Assembly: GCA_910589415.1 (NCBI GenBank) | Contig: OU342634.1 | Location: 1,612,001 to 1,676,000, forward strand | Direction of reading: 5' to 3' | DNA length: 64,000 nucleotides | From: Malachius bipustulatus | Lineage: Eukaryota; Arthropoda; Insecta; Coleoptera; Melyridae | The notes under the pieces: generated by a model | Told to the model about the DNA's origin: nothing | What the model saw: the letters and a program-made list of their open reading frames with translations, nothing else | Database searches by the model: none | Position numbers and translations under genes: made by a program | Shown: positions 41,291 to 53,270 of the stretch, one piece after another | Layout: each line of letters starts with the position of its first letter | Numbering within the stretch: position 1 is the first letter of the stretch

Positions 41291-42940
41291 CAAGAGGTAA
41301 GGAGTAAATTAACCCCAACATGCACTATACAAAACTCAATAGATTTTGAGATATTTCGATTTTCAACTTTTCTTAAAAAAATGGGTTCAAATGTCTTGAA
41401 ATGTAATTTTCAAAAAATCTACTTTAACTTTTTGATTTTTTTTTTGCTGGAATACTTGTCAAATACTATGCTTCCTTCTGGAATAAAAAATATCCTGAGG
41501 TATTTCGATCGTGTGAAAATTTCAAAGAAAAACTTTCACAAACTATTTTTTTTAATAAGATTTAAAAGTTTTTACAAGTTATTTTAGCAAAATTGTCAAG
41601 GCAACTTGCGTACAAATTGTTTTAAAAACTTTCTTAGTATAGTACCTATCTAACAAGGTACGAATCTTGTACAAGAATAACAGAATCTCCCCGCTATGTA
41701 CCGTTACCGAGGAACAAATCCTTAAGTCGGGACGTTTTGAAAAAAATACGGCCCTGAACGGGGGTCTTAAAATTCTCTGATCCGGCCCATTTTCAATAGG
41801 TCGTATTTGGGGGTCACGAGCTTCGTCCCTACCAAGTTTCGTCCCGATCGGTAAAACTTTCAGACACTTAGAGTGGCTATTACTAGGCTATTCCCGAAAA
41901 ATCCCGAAATTCCCGAAAAAATGACACTTCCCGGGAACGGATCCCGCTCATTTTCAATAGGCATCGTGCCACGGTGCGCCTCTTCAATTGAGCAAAATTT
42001 CAACTTTCCCACATGAAAACTGGCGGCTCTAGAGTGTTTCCTAGCAAAGTAACAGACAGACAGACCGACAGACAGACATTTTTCGGGCACAAGAATACGT
42101 ATACTTACGAAACTTCTGTGACTTTGCTTTATATTTTTATTTTTATTTTTTATTTTTATAATTTTTATTTTCTGCAATTGGGGTTGGCAGGAGCAGGCAT
42201 AACACTGCATGGGTGGTCCCGCCCGAGCCGAGCGCGATGAAAACGGTGCGCTGGTGCTGGTGCTGGTGCTGGTTTTAAATCAAGTAGTCCCGGGTCTGAA
42301 TATTAAGGGTACACGACGCATCGCTGATGGGCTTTTCCTCATTTTTATATTATTCTAATAATAAACATTCAATCGTTAAGTTATTAGACAAGCCTTTAGT
42401 TGCCATTCTCATTATTTTGTTCGGCGAAAACCATGCCACATGGACCGGATTTTTCGAAATTTTAAAGGACACCCTGTAGAAGTAACGCGACTTTTGAAAA
42501 TTTTTTTCAACGAAAATTTAACGTCATCCCAAAGTTTTACAAGAGTAAAAAATTTCTTTCACTAATCTTGAAAGATGAAGCTACTAGAACGTTTTTAAAA
42601 TTTTAGAGAAATTAACATCATGTAAAATAAATTCGAATATCTCCGCCATTTCTTTTATTTGATCCTTGAAATTTTTGAAGATTAAAGAGTATTAGTCTAG
42701 TTGTCTACTGTAAAAAATAGTTCAATTCATTCAAAAATGTGCTCAAAAACGGTTATAGAAATTTAGCCATTTTTACCCTTTTCCTACCCACGCCACTGGC
42801 TTATGATTAGAAATAATGCAAATTTTATTGCATTAACTCAAATTTCAGATAATTTTCTTCCAATCCTGTTAATTTTATTTCAAAGTTATTTTACCATCTT
42901 GCTCATACAGGGGTTCAAAAAATAGTAAATTTTCCGAAAA
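41291..42940. other. no gene; GACA tract and short repeats
   Basis: A CAGACAGACAGACC/GACAGACAGACA microsatellite-like tract lies at 42053-42080, behind a GC-richer stretch, and a GGTGCT repeat at about 42250-42272. The ORFs at 41381 and 41860-42240 have no recognised family. TACAGGGGTTCAAAAAATAG at 42907 resembles a repeat end near 14271. Confidence 0.4.
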
Positions 42941-42956
42941 TTCAAATGGTCGCCAT

Positions 42957-43245
42957 TTTCAAGTAAATTTTAACAAGATGGCTGACCTTTGACAGTAAAT
43001 TGAGCAGGAAACAAAACAATAACTTAATTAAATACACGTCAAATAGTGTCAAAGATTTCATTTCATGCAGATTCAATTCTAACTGATTTTCTGCGTATCC
43101 AGCGTTTGTGTAACTCATTTTAAAATCAGTTAGAATTGCATGAAATGAAATTTTTGACACTGACGTGTATTTAATTAAGTTATTGTTTTGTTTCCTGCTC
43201 AATTTACTGTCACAGGTCAGCCATCTTGTTAAAATTTACTTGAAA
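42957..43245. repeat. palindrome with about 135-bp arms
   Basis: TTTCAAGTAAATTTTAACAA and GATGGCTGACCT on the left are inverted on the right (AGGTCAGCCATC, TTGTTAAAATTTACTTGAAA). The ORF 42942-43202 is a read-through of both arms. Confidence 0.75.
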
Positions 43246-43689
43246 TTTAGAAAGTTTCTGCGACGCATCACCTATTAGAAGGATGTTTATCTCGATAACG
43301 GTTTGCTCTATCGAAATAAATAAAGATACATTTTTTATGTAAAAAATATCAAATAAAAAGAAAATTAACCTTAAAAAACTGTAAAGTTATTATTTTTATT
43401 GTTTTCTTTCATGTGAATGAGGGGGTTATGCCATCCCGAGGTCTATGTATGTGCTACCAAAGATTCTGAAACACTATTCTAAACAGTGCAAAATAATACA
43501 AAATAAAACCAAAAATTATCAAAATTGGTAAAGAAATAAAAAAGTTATTGCAAAAAATCGATTTTCAACCCTCAACTTCAACAGCTAATATCTTTTTAGA
43601 GGTGTCTCTGAGGAATTAATTTTATAGTTATTTTTTCATTTATTTTTACAAAATTTTCCCAAATCCGGGAGATTGCTCACATATTATGG
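43246..43689. other. spacer, nothing recognised
   Basis: AT-rich DNA with no supported feature. Confidence 0.35.
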
Positions 43690-43990
43690 GACATCTTGTA
43701 TAAGTGACCTAACTTCCTATCTAAATCAGCCTGAAATCCCTCCCAGTTAGCCGTAGATTCTTTCCATTTTTTATAAGACATTTTTTGTTTCTTTGTGAAC
43801 GTGATATCAATCTCAATCTCAATGAAGTAATGGTCAGAGCCCAGCAGCTCTGGGAGAACATTCCAGCCTGTTCTACCAACTAAATCTCCGGTGACTATAT
43901 AGTGAGGTCTACTGCTGCAAAGGGAGCGTCCAAAGGTCTGGATATCCTAGTTGGACGACCATCATTGAGTATAATTGAGTTACAGTCTAG
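43690..43990 (-). pseudogene. LINE endonuclease fragment
   Basis: On the - strand pieces in shifted frames read NDGRPTRISRPLDAPFAAVD and GWNVLPELLGSDHYFIEIEI, the end of an AP-type LINE endonuclease with its S-D-H motif, followed by MSYKKWKESTANWEGFQADL. It is degenerate and 5'- and 3'-truncated. Confidence 0.55.
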
Positions 43991-44049
43991 ATCACTAGAT
44001 CTACAACCAGTCTACAACAAAATCATAATATAGTTTCTTCAGAATCTTC

Positions 44050-44520
44050 TTAGTTATTGATATCAAGAAGAAAATCAAGTAATTGAGAACGATATATTAT
44101 GTCTTGCTGTTTATTTATTACTGTGTATTGTTGATTATACAATCGTGATAAACGTAATAGAGGTAGACCACCTACACGCTGGAGCGATGACTGGAGCAAG
44201 GAGAATTGCTGGAGGAACTTAGACGAGGTTTATGTCCAGCAGTGGACAATTACAGCTACATGATGATGATGGTAATTATTGTTATAATTGATATCAAGAA
44301 GAAAATCAAGTAATTGAGAACGATATATGTCTTGCTGTTTATTTATTACTATGTATTTTTGATTATACAATCGTGATAAACGTAATAGAGGTAGACCGCC
44401 TACACGCTGGAGCGATGACTGGAGCAAGGAGAATTGCTGGAGGAACTTAGACGAGGTTTATATCCAGCAGTGGACAATTACAGCTACATGATGATGATGG
44501 TAATTATTGTTGATTATGTA
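44050..44520 (+). repeat. tandem copies of an RTE-type LINE tail
   Basis: Two copies about 230 bp apart each read NRGRPPTRWSDDWSKENCWR, then NLDEVYVQQWTITA and a stop, followed by TGATGATGATGG. The GRPxxRWxDD...W...VQQWT motif and the TGATG tail are typical of 3' ends of RTE-like LINEs. The first half of each copy contains a piece of the Penelope-like end seen at 53.4 kb, in inverse. Confidence 0.6.
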
Positions 44521-44830
44521 AATTTCTCCGATCCTAGCAGATATTTTCATAAATAGTCTTGAAAAGAAAATCCATTCAGATAAAGCAAATAACATCAAGT
44601 TTTGGTTTAGGTAGGCGATGTTACTTCTTGTTTTGTAGGTTCCTCTAGGCAGTTAGATAACTTTCTTAATTTCATCAATAGTCTTAATCTTAATCTTGCA
44701 TCAAAGTATTAGGTTTACTGTAGAATGTGAAGAAAATAACTCTATAAACTTTTAAGACTTATCTAACACAAGAATAAATAATCAGTTTGACTTTTATGTC
44801 TATAGAAAACCAACACATACAAAATAAATA

Positions 44831-45592
44831 CAGTGCGCGAGAAAAGTAAGGAATAAATTCGATAAAACGGAGAGGGCTGTTGTTTTGAAGAAATAAAAAA
44901 ACAGGTTCATTTTGTTTTTGAGTTGTTCAACTTTTGACATAATATTGGGGTATACAGGGTGATGCGCGAAAAAGTGGTGACGTCATCGGTATTTTTTTTA
45001 AATGGCAACCCTTATTTTTTATTCCATTTTTTGATACTTCATTCAATTGCCAGTATGGTAATGTAATCAATTTGTAACCTTAAATAAGGAAAATTCTGAG
45101 AAAACAGCTTGTGAGTCAAAATTGTGCACTTTTTACTGATATGAAAATCGGAACATTAGCGATAAAAATAAAAAAAAAATCAAATAAAAATGACTGTTTC
45201 CTTGGTAATTTTATAAGATCTGTCTATTAAATTAAGTCTATTAAATTAAATCTGTTAAATTAAATTAACTTAAATCTATTAAATCTGTCTATTGAATTGA
45301 ATGTCTCCAAATTAAGTTATTTTCACAGAAATTTCGTCGTTTAAGGTCACAAAATGATTATATTACCGTATTGGCAATTAAATGAAGTATTAAACAATGG
45401 AATAAAAAATAAGGGTTGCCATTTAAAAAAAATATCGATGACGTCACCACTTTTTCGCGCATCACCCTGTATACCCCAATATTATGTCAAAAGTTGAACA
45501 ACTCAAAAACAAAATCGACCTGTTTTTTATTTATTCAAAAAACCAGCCCTCTCCGTTTTATAGAATTTATTCCTTACTTTTCTTGCGCACTG
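44831..45592. mobile_element. 762-bp fold-back element, TA duplication
   Basis: The ends are CAGTGCGCGAGAAAAGTAAG and its inverse, and TA flanks both (44829-30 and 45593-94). The arms are about 350 bp each and meet near 45200. A nested TATACAGGGTGATGCGCGAA motif occurs within both arms. No coding sequence. Confidence 0.8.
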
Positions 45593-45594
45593 TA

Positions 45595-46430
45595 TAACAA
45601 TACCGTACGATTCAAATCATCCAATTTGTTAACGACGAATGTATGATCCGGTCGAAGGGCTAAATGGATGCGGCTCGAAGCCAAGATGGTAACGACAAAG
45701 CTCCACAAAATGTTTGCGGCAACGACAAGGATCAAACTTTAGGGGGAGGGCGAAGGACCAGGCTAATGCCAAGATTGACAGGACCACAAACTTTATTAAT
45801 TAACAGCTATCAGATTACTGACCTTTTTTTGTGTTTTGTCCGACGAGAAGGAGCACTTGTTTGAATCGCGAGATATTAATAATTATTATTACTTTTCACT
45901 TCACTATGTAGGTACGAGTGTTCCACTATTTATTATAACGATAACGAATGAAAATGCTCGCTCGATCTGCGGCTCTCTTCGAGTAAGGGACTACGCGTCT
46001 ATGAAGGTATGAATGGCACTCGAGCTCTACTAACTCCGTCTCAATGTTACAACTCGACTCTCTGTGTGGTCTCTCCGGTCAGGTGTCCTCTTCCTTTTCT
46101 TCCCTATGTGTAAAAGGATAGGAAGGGGTAGGAAACGGTCGTGTCTTCGAGGATACGAATCAAATTATTCGACAAGGACGAAACACAATTTCACACAAAC
46201 TTTCAGCATATAATTCAATGGTACATAGAGCCCCTACGATACCAATGTCAGTAAGCAACTTTAACAGATACATTTTTATTATCAAACAAATTGCAAAAGG
46301 GAATTGTGGTGTAAACACCCTAAAATCCTGGTCACGGCACCAAATCTGTGGTGTAAACACCCTAAAAACCTGCTTCCTGGTTGACAGTAAAGAATCTGTG
46401 ATGTAACCTACCTAACCTCTCAAAATGGAG
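45595..46430 (-). other. possible LTR-retrotransposon 5' fragment
   Basis: On the - strand, TTTGGTGCCGTGACCAGGAT at about 46328-46347 resembles a retrotransposon primer-binding region, with an adjacent GGTGTAAACACC palindrome repeated twice (46307 and 46350). The GC-richer sequence down to 45640 could be its leader. No protein domain was found, so this is tentative. Confidence 0.25.
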
Positions 46431-47190
46431 GTTCTGCGTCATGCGCAGTAAATTCAGTAATGTGGCCCCCAGACTGAATGGTTTTGAAAAAGAAGAACCC
46501 CTTTGACGTTTGAAATGTCAACTTGTCTGTCATGAATGACTGTTTGGATTCCCGTCCTGAATGTTTGATTTGAATTTAAGGTTATCCCTCCCTGATTTCA
46601 AATAAAATGGCCAACAATTACTTACCGTTTGTGATCGTGGGTTTTTACCTGTGTTTGTGGTTTTACCTTGGCTCGTGATCTGTCTAGTTTTCGTCTTGTG
46701 GTGGACCTTACGTTGTTGTGTGTAGTAACCTTATTTTGGTTCGTTCGTAGCAAAGCGCTACGAAAATACTTTGAGCCAGTCTTTTGTTGAGAGATAGGAG
46801 ATTTAATTTAAAAGACCCTTTAAAAATGAATTGATTTATTGTATTTTGAATTATTTGAGTATTATTGAATCTCTCCACCCCACCCCACACGACTGATCCC
46901 GCCCGCAAAGAGTTCCGCCTACGCAAATTTATAGTCAGAGTAAAAAAAGAACCCCGTGAAAATAAAAAAACCTCTGACTGTATGAAGTGCAAAATATAAA
47001 ATGAAAAACATACAAGGAAAAACAGTAAAAACACACAATGAAACACATACAATGAAACGACGACATGTTAGAATCAAGCATTTGCTTGGGCGTTGAGGGG
47101 TGAGAACTAAATCTCTTGTATTATGGTAACCTGTCATTTTAACGTTAGTCTTTGCGAACCGTTTAGTACCTGTAAAGAAAAGATATAACA
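46431..47190. other. spacer, nothing recognised
   Basis: No supported gene. ORFs on the - strand here (46708-47200) are hydrophobic but match no family that I know. Confidence 0.3.
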
Positions 47191-47342
47191 AAACACACAT
47201 AAATTAGACCTTGTTGATGCGAGAAGCCTAATCGACTTATCTCCACACCCCGGACTAATCGGGGTGTGGAGTTCCCGTGTCGGGGTTGCTAGTCCCCCAT
47301 CGGGAGCCTCCCCGGGTGGCGGATAGGGGAATGTCGTCTATA

Positions 47343-48191
47343 CAGGGTGATTGATTGAAACGCCACATTAGAAAAAGTTCGACTTCCAAATGATCTAGGA
47401 ATCTGAAATTTGGAACTTAGGCAACATACCTAATAACGAGTCAAAATGAAATATTACCAAGATGGTAGAACATTTAAAATGGCGAAAGCAATGGCCATCT
47501 TTGTTTTTTTAAATGGGACACCCCATATATTATTGCATTTTCAGATCGTCTGAGAAAATGTAATAACAATGGTGCTTATAGTTGTATTTTAAATTGAGTA
47601 GGCCATGAGTTATAAACAAGTGAAAATCGTGATTTTCCAACTTTAAAGACATTTTCCACGAAAACGGCTCATGATATCAGAAAACGGCTTACATGTCCCT
47701 ATCTTAACTTTTCATCTGGTATCCTACTGTAGAGTTGAAATGTTTATACAGGGTGATGAAAAATCTGACAATTTTCACCACCTTGTATAAAGATTTCAAC
47801 TGCATATTTGGATGCCTTATAAAAAGTTAAGATAGAGACATGTAAGCCGTTTTCTGATATCTTGAGCCGTTTTCGTGATAAATGTCTTTAAAGTTGGAAA
47901 ATCACGATTTTCACTTGTTTATAACTCATGGCCTACTCAATTTAAAATACAACTATAAGCACCATTGTTATTTCATTTTCTCAGACGATCTGAAAATGCA
48001 ATAATATATGGGGTGTCCCATTTAAAAAAACAAAGATGGCCATTGCTTTCGCCATTTTTAATGTTCTACCATCTTGGTGATATTTAATTTTGACTCGTTA
48101 TTAGGTATGTTGCCTAAGTTCCAAATTTCAGATTCCTAGATCATTTGGAAGTCGAACTTTTTCTAATGTGGCGTTTCAATCAATCACCCTG
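47343..48191. mobile_element. 849-bp fold-back element inside LINE leader
   Basis: The ends are CAGGGTGATTGATTGAAACG and its inverse, flanked by TA on each side (TCTATA left, TATAGA right). The arms are about 400 bp, very similar to each other, and meet near 47760. Same family as 2242-3102. It is younger than the LINE that it splits. Confidence 0.85.
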
Positions 48192-48512
48192 TATAGATGA
48201 CACCGGTGGTATTAGATACCTCGGGGCTGACCAAAACTAGCAAACCAGATGGTAGAGGACAAACCCACACAGCCTCGCCCGGTGTGATACCATCTTTCTG
48301 GCTTAGGCGGCGTGAAGTTGCTCTAACAAGCTGACGTTTCGTTGCTGTGCCAGAGATTCCGGTTCATGGGGTAAGAAATGATAAAATATGCATGGATGGC
48401 GTTCCCGGGGTTAAAATTTTCCGGAGTTAAAACGACCCCCCATTCGGATCTCCGGGCGGGGGCTAATCCAGGGGCACATTCATGCAGGAGAAAGAATAAA
48501 AACACCTCCAGA

Positions 48513-51341
48513 ATGGAAAAATTTAAAGTCGACTTTTGTAACATTAGAGGTTTAAACACGAATATCAATTCAGTACACCAATATCTTCAGGCAAATAAAC
48601 CTCACATTCTAGCACTGTGCGAAACAAAAGTCCAAGAGACGTCAAGCACAGTTAATTATCTTTATCCAGGATATGACTTTCATTCCCGATTTAGACGTAA
48701 CTTCGGAATTCGCATTTTTGTCAGAAGTGACCTCTCCTGTCAACGTGAGGAAGACTTTGAGCCCAATGACTTCGACGTCATGTGGCTTAGGATGACAGAC
48801 CGACAAACGACGAGATTTATCTGCTGTTTGTACCGACCACCCAGCGATACACAGTATAGGACACTTTTTTTGTCCCTGACAAAGACTGTTGACTTCATAC
48901 AGATAAACTACCCCAAAGCCGAGATATTCATCTTGGGTGATTTTAATGTACATAACATCAACTGGATTAAATACTCAAATTTCACTGATGAAGAAGGCCG
49001 TGAAGCGGAATCGTTTGCGATCAGCTGTGGTTTTACCCAGCTCGTTGATGAACCAACCCGCATTCCTGATCGCAAGGGAGAATTCGCTAGCCTGTTGGAT
49101 CTGTTTTTGACCACGAACCCTCAATTATATACTATCACAGTGAAAGCCCCACTGGGTTCTTCAGACCACAAACTCGTTTCAACCTCTTGTGTCCTACCAA
49201 TTGCTAGTAGTAAAGAAGCAAGTAAACCGCGTGTAGTCTGGCACTATAGATCTGCTAAATGGGAAGAACTCAGGGAATATTATCGAGATTTTCCATGGAG
49301 GAGTGTTTGTTTCGGCTCTGATAATCCATCTGTTTGTGCTGGGGAAGTTGCTCAAGTCATTCTGAGGGGCATGGAAGCCTACATTCCCTTTTCAAAAAAA
49401 CAGTCCTCAAACAGCAAACCTTGGTTCAACAAAAGATGCAAGGAAGCTGTCGCCTCCAAACAACTGGCTTTTCGCCGATGGCGAGAGAGCCTCGACGGCA
49501 TAAACCACCACAATTTCATCCTTGCGCGAAACAGATGCAAAGAAATAATAGATCAAACCAAGGAAACTCACAACCAAAGAATTAGGAACAAACTTCTCTC
49601 CTGCCCTAACGGTTCGAAATCTTTTTGGTCTGTAACTAAGGCAGTCAGCCAGAACTTCACCAGATCCACGATTCCACCACTTACTCGGATAGACGGGTCT
49701 ATCGCATCTACGGCTTCTGAGAAGGCGAACTTGTTGGCGGGAATCTTTTCTTCATACTCTTCCGTCGACTTTCGGGGAAGAACTCCGCCAAAGATCCCTT
49801 CCGTGGAGTCCAAAATGTCAGACATTGTTTTCCGACAGCGCGTCATAAAGCACATTATGTTAACCTTAGACCCAAATAAAGCTTCTGGGCCCGATGACGT
49901 ACCGGTTATCGTCCTTAAAAAATGCGCCACTGAGCTGTCATCTGTTTTCTGTCGACTTTTCAATCTGTCGTATAAAAAGGGAATATTTCCTGCATGCTGG
50001 AAATGTGCGCGAATCCAAACTATTCCTAAGAAAGGCAAAAAAACTATACCAAACAACTATCGACCAGTTGCACTGCTTTCAGTAATATCTAAGATTATGG
50101 AGAAAGCTATTAACCAACATCTTTTAAAGTACTTGGAAGGAGCTAATATAATCAGCGACCGCCAATACGGATTCCGCAAACAGAGGTCAACTGGTGACCT
50201 CCTCACCTACGTCACCGAGGTGTGGAACAGCGCAATCGAGCACCGTGGGGAGTCTCGAGGGGTTGCGCTTGGTATTTCTAGAGCTTTCGACCGTGTTTGG
50301 CATGATGGACTGCTGGCAAAACTGCAGGCCTATGGCATGCCCGAGAAATTCTGCTTGTGGCTTGCGAGTTATCTCGGAGATCGTTCATTGCAGGTGGCAG
50401 TCGATGGAGTTCTTTCGGAGACCTTTTCCATCAATGCCGGTGTGCCTCAGGGATCCATTTTATCTCCGATTCTCTTCCTAATATTTATAAACGACTTGCT
50501 TGAAGCAACAAAAAATCCAATATACAGTTTTGCCGACGACAGTACGCTCATATCTTCTTACACCTTAGAAGCGCGAACATCTGCCATCGACGCACAGTCT
50601 CGCAGGGAGCAAGAAGTTGCCATACTTAACAATGACTTGCGGGACATTCTAGCTTGGGGCGATAGAAACCAAGTTCAATTTAATGCTGGAAAAACCCAAG
50701 CAGTCATCTTCTCCAAAAAGGCCAACGTTTTGGAGCCAGATATGGTGATGGCGGGACACTCTCTTACTCCAGCGTCATCTCTTCATTTACTTGGAGTGAG
50801 CCTCGGAGCGAACATGTCTTGGCATGATCATGTTGCAGGTCTGGCAAAGAGTGCTTCTCAAAAACTTGGAACACTCTTCCGCACGAAGAAATTTTATACA
50901 CCACAACAGCTTCTTCTCTTATACAAGGCTCAAATCCGACCATCCTTGGAGTACTGCTCACATGTTTGGAGCTCAGCTCCTAAACATACGCTGAGACTAC
51001 TCGACTCTATCCAGAAAAGAGCCATACACTTGGTTGGGGACCCAGATTTGACAAAAAATTTATACACTCTCGAACATCGGAGAAGAGTAGCTGACCTGAG
51101 TCTGTTTTACAGATATTTTTATGGAAAGTGTTCAAGGAACGTAGCCCGCTTGATCCCACCAAGATCAAGACCGGGCAGAAATACACGCCGAGCCGCAGAC
51201 GCTCATCCGTATCAGGTGCAGCTGGTTACACTTCGTACCACCCTATTTCAGACTTCTTTTATGTATAGAACCGCATCACTTTGGAATAGCATTCCAAAGG
51301 GCGTGCTTCCCGAAGTATACAACCTACAGCGATTCAAGTGA
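48513..51341 (+). CDS. LINE ORF2: endonuclease-reverse transcriptase
   Basis: 942 residues from MEKFKVDFCNIRGLNTNINS. The N-terminal third is an AP-type endonuclease (catalytic Glu in CETK, GDFNVHN, SSDHKLVS). The RT follows: NYRPVALLSVISKIMEK, YGFRKQRST, AGVPQGSILSPILF and FADD. A C-terminal thumb and connection region follow. Motif A reads VALGISRAFDRVWH: codon 587 (GGT, 50271-50273) gives Gly where RTs have the first catalytic Asp, so the enzyme is probably dead although the ORF is intact. The start at 48513 is chosen because the endonuclease fold begins there; the frame extends upstream to 48378. Confidence 0.85.
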   Translation: MEKFKVDFCNIRGLNTNINSVHQYLQANKPHILALCETKVQETSSTVNYLYPGYDFHSRFRRNFGIRIFVRSDLSCQREEDFEPNDFDVMWLRMTDRQTTRFICCLYRPPSDTQYRTLFLSLTKTVDFIQINYPKAEIFILGDFNVHNINWIKYSNFTDEEGREAESFAISCGFTQLVDEPTRIPDRKGEFASLLDLFLTTNPQLYTITVKAPLGSSDHKLVSTSCVLPIASSKEASKPRVVWHYRSAKWEELREYYRDFPWRSVCFGSDNPSVCAGEVAQVILRGMEAYIPFSKKQSSNSKPWFNKRCKEAVASKQLAFRRWRESLDGINHHNFILARNRCKEIIDQTKETHNQRIRNKLLSCPNGSKSFWSVTKAVSQNFTRSTIPPLTRIDGSIASTASEKANLLAGIFSSYSSVDFRGRTPPKIPSVESKMSDIVFRQRVIKHIMLTLDPNKASGPDDVPVIVLKKCATELSSVFCRLFNLSYKKGIFPACWKCARIQTIPKKGKKTIPNNYRPVALLSVISKIMEKAINQHLLKYLEGANIISDRQYGFRKQRSTGDLLTYVTEVWNSAIEHRGESRGVALGISRAFDRVWHDGLLAKLQAYGMPEKFCLWLASYLGDRSLQVAVDGVLSETFSINAGVPQGSILSPILFLIFINDLLEATKNPIYSFADDSTLISSYTLEARTSAIDAQSRREQEVAILNNDLRDILAWGDRNQVQFNAGKTQAVIFSKKANVLEPDMVMAGHSLTPASSLHLLGVSLGANMSWHDHVAGLAKSASQKLGTLFRTKKFYTPQQLLLLYKAQIRPSLEYCSHVWSSAPKHTLRLLDSIQKRAIHLVGDPDLTKNLYTLEHRRRVADLSLFYRYFYGKCSRNVARLIPPRSRPGRNTRRAADAHPYQVQLVTLRTTLFQTSFMYRTASLWNSIPKGVLPEVYNLQRFK

Positions 51342-51427
51342 ATCGACATCTCCGCTCATGCACCGCTCCCAGAGCGTCATAGGGATTTCCCTGCAGTGCA
51401 TGTGCATTTTCAATAAAAAAAAAAAAA

Positions 51428-53270
51428 TACCAAATAAATAAAATCGATTCCAAAGGACATCTAACGTCAAAACGAGACATAACCTATACAACAGATTGAA
51501 GCGTCGTTGTCTAACGCTGCGATTCGTGAGTCAACATACAAAATCATATCGTCGTTTCATTTAGGATTTTACACAAAAATACACCATGACAAAAACATAA
51601 AATACAAATGACACAAACATAATGTCGTCACCGTTTTGGTGTAAAATTGACATTGATAAACAAATCTGTTATATTCAGGAAGACCACATTTTATCTTTCT
51701 ATTTCAAGGACTCATACCTCCTGAAAAGGAAACAAGACACACAAAAAGACATAAAAACAAATAAATAGATCGGGCGAGTAAATCAATGGTAGCAAGTAAA
51801 TAAATAGATCGTGCAAGTAAATCAGTAGCAACAAATAAATAAATAGTTTAGAGTCCAGGAAATATGAAATACAAAATGAGGTCAAACATATTACATAGCA
51901 GAGGCGTTATCGAACCATAAGAAGACAGTCCTCGATAACAATAATTTAGAAACAAAATCAAATTCATCAATGCATGTGTCGCTCGCATTCCAAAACAATA
52001 AAATTTCAATTTAAATAAAATGATTAATGATCAAAACTTCATTATTGCAATGCAATTAATTTAGCACAAAACAAATTAAAATAAAAAACACATGTTCCTT
52101 AAACTGACGATAATGACAAAGAAAGTTAAAATTCACCAATAAAATGCAATCAAAGACATAATAAAATTATACAGTGTGATCGTTTAAATAGTTTCATGAA
52201 TAAAATGTAAATAAAATTGTTGAGAGCAGAAAATAGTTTAAAATACAAAGAAAATGTGACCACCGTAAAATAAATTCTTTGTAGAGAAATGTGCTTGATC
52301 ATAATAATAATAATAATAATCAAAAGGGCATGTGCTGGTTCAAGATCACAATAAATAAATTTAAATAACTCAAACAACCATAAAGACTGGATGAAACGTG
52401 GTGTTAAAACAAATCATGCCTTCAGCAAAACGCGGTGTCAAAATGGGGCCCTCCCTGACCATAAACTACCTGCACCAATTGTATGATTTTAATGAGATAA
52501 AATTAAAAGTTGAACAGCATGTGTTAATTTACCAATTAAACCAGAAACAATTGAATCCTCTTTGCACACAGAAATAATTATTAAAAACACCATGGGCTCC
52601 TTCATGAGAGTAACAAATTAACCAAAGGCCACGTGCGCCTTCTTACCATTGTCTTTTAAATAAATGATGTTTCAAACAATAAATAAACAGTATAAGGCAA
52701 GAGCTAGTCTCTTGTAATATTGTAACAACAATAAATAAAATAAAAATAAACTCACGTGTGTAGGTATAAATAAACAAATAACCAAAATGCGGGAGAATAT
52801 AACCAAACCAGCTGAGCTGACGACTCGTGTTCACTCTCTTGTTGTCAGCAATCAAGTGCCACTGACTACTGAGTGTGACTTGAATTCTGGGTTTATGACA
52901 TTGACAGAACTGACGCTTCCAGCTTTGAAAGCTTGACAGACAAAAATAAAAATTGGGTGCGTTTCTTGACTCTAAAGTTTACAATTTCTAACACGCGCAG
53001 TTGCTATAATGGTTTGGGTCCTTTCAGAATAGTTTCCGAAAAAACTTAATAAACAACTTATTACAAAAAAAAACACAAATTACCCATATACCTCATTTAT
53101 CCTCAACAAAACATTGAAAGCAAAAAATATTCATCACTAACGTACTTTGGAAACATTTCAACACAAATATCAAAGACAATTTCTAGCACCACTACATTTA
53201 ATAATTTCATTCAAATCTTTTATGAGCAACGGTTCTATATTTCTGAATGCAAAGGAAATGTAATCTAAAT
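51428..53270. other. gene-free AT-rich region
   Basis: No coding region is supported. AATAAATAGATCG-type short repeats occur near 51760-51850, and an ATA/TAA microsatellite near 52302-52320. Repeated phrases (for example AACGTGGTGT/AACGCGGTGTC near 52395 and 52428) hint at a degenerate tandem repeat. Confidence 0.35.

Larger units (their letters stand above)
47200..51427 (+). mobile_element. LINE (Jockey/I-like) with A-tail
   Basis: A GC-rich leader (about 47200-47340, containing CCCCGGGTGGCGGATAGGGG) continues after a fold-back insertion at 48194-48512 and leads into the long ORF 48513-51341. A short 3' untranslated region ends in an A-run at 51415-51427. No ORF1 is visible, so the copy may be 5'-rearranged. 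The precise 5' end and the target duplication were not found. Confidence 0.7.

Noticed and set aside
41860..42210. 116-codon - strand ORF
   Set aside because: Includes the GACA repeat tract and a poly-Lys/Ile run; looks like repeat tail sequence.
46219..46406. Repeated GGTGTAAACACCCTAAAA as telomere-like repeat
   Set aside because: Only two copies, next to a primer-site-like sequence; no TTAGG array.
49568..50056. 162-codon - strand ORF in the LINE
   Set aside because: Antisense shadow of the LINE ORF2; no recognisable motif.
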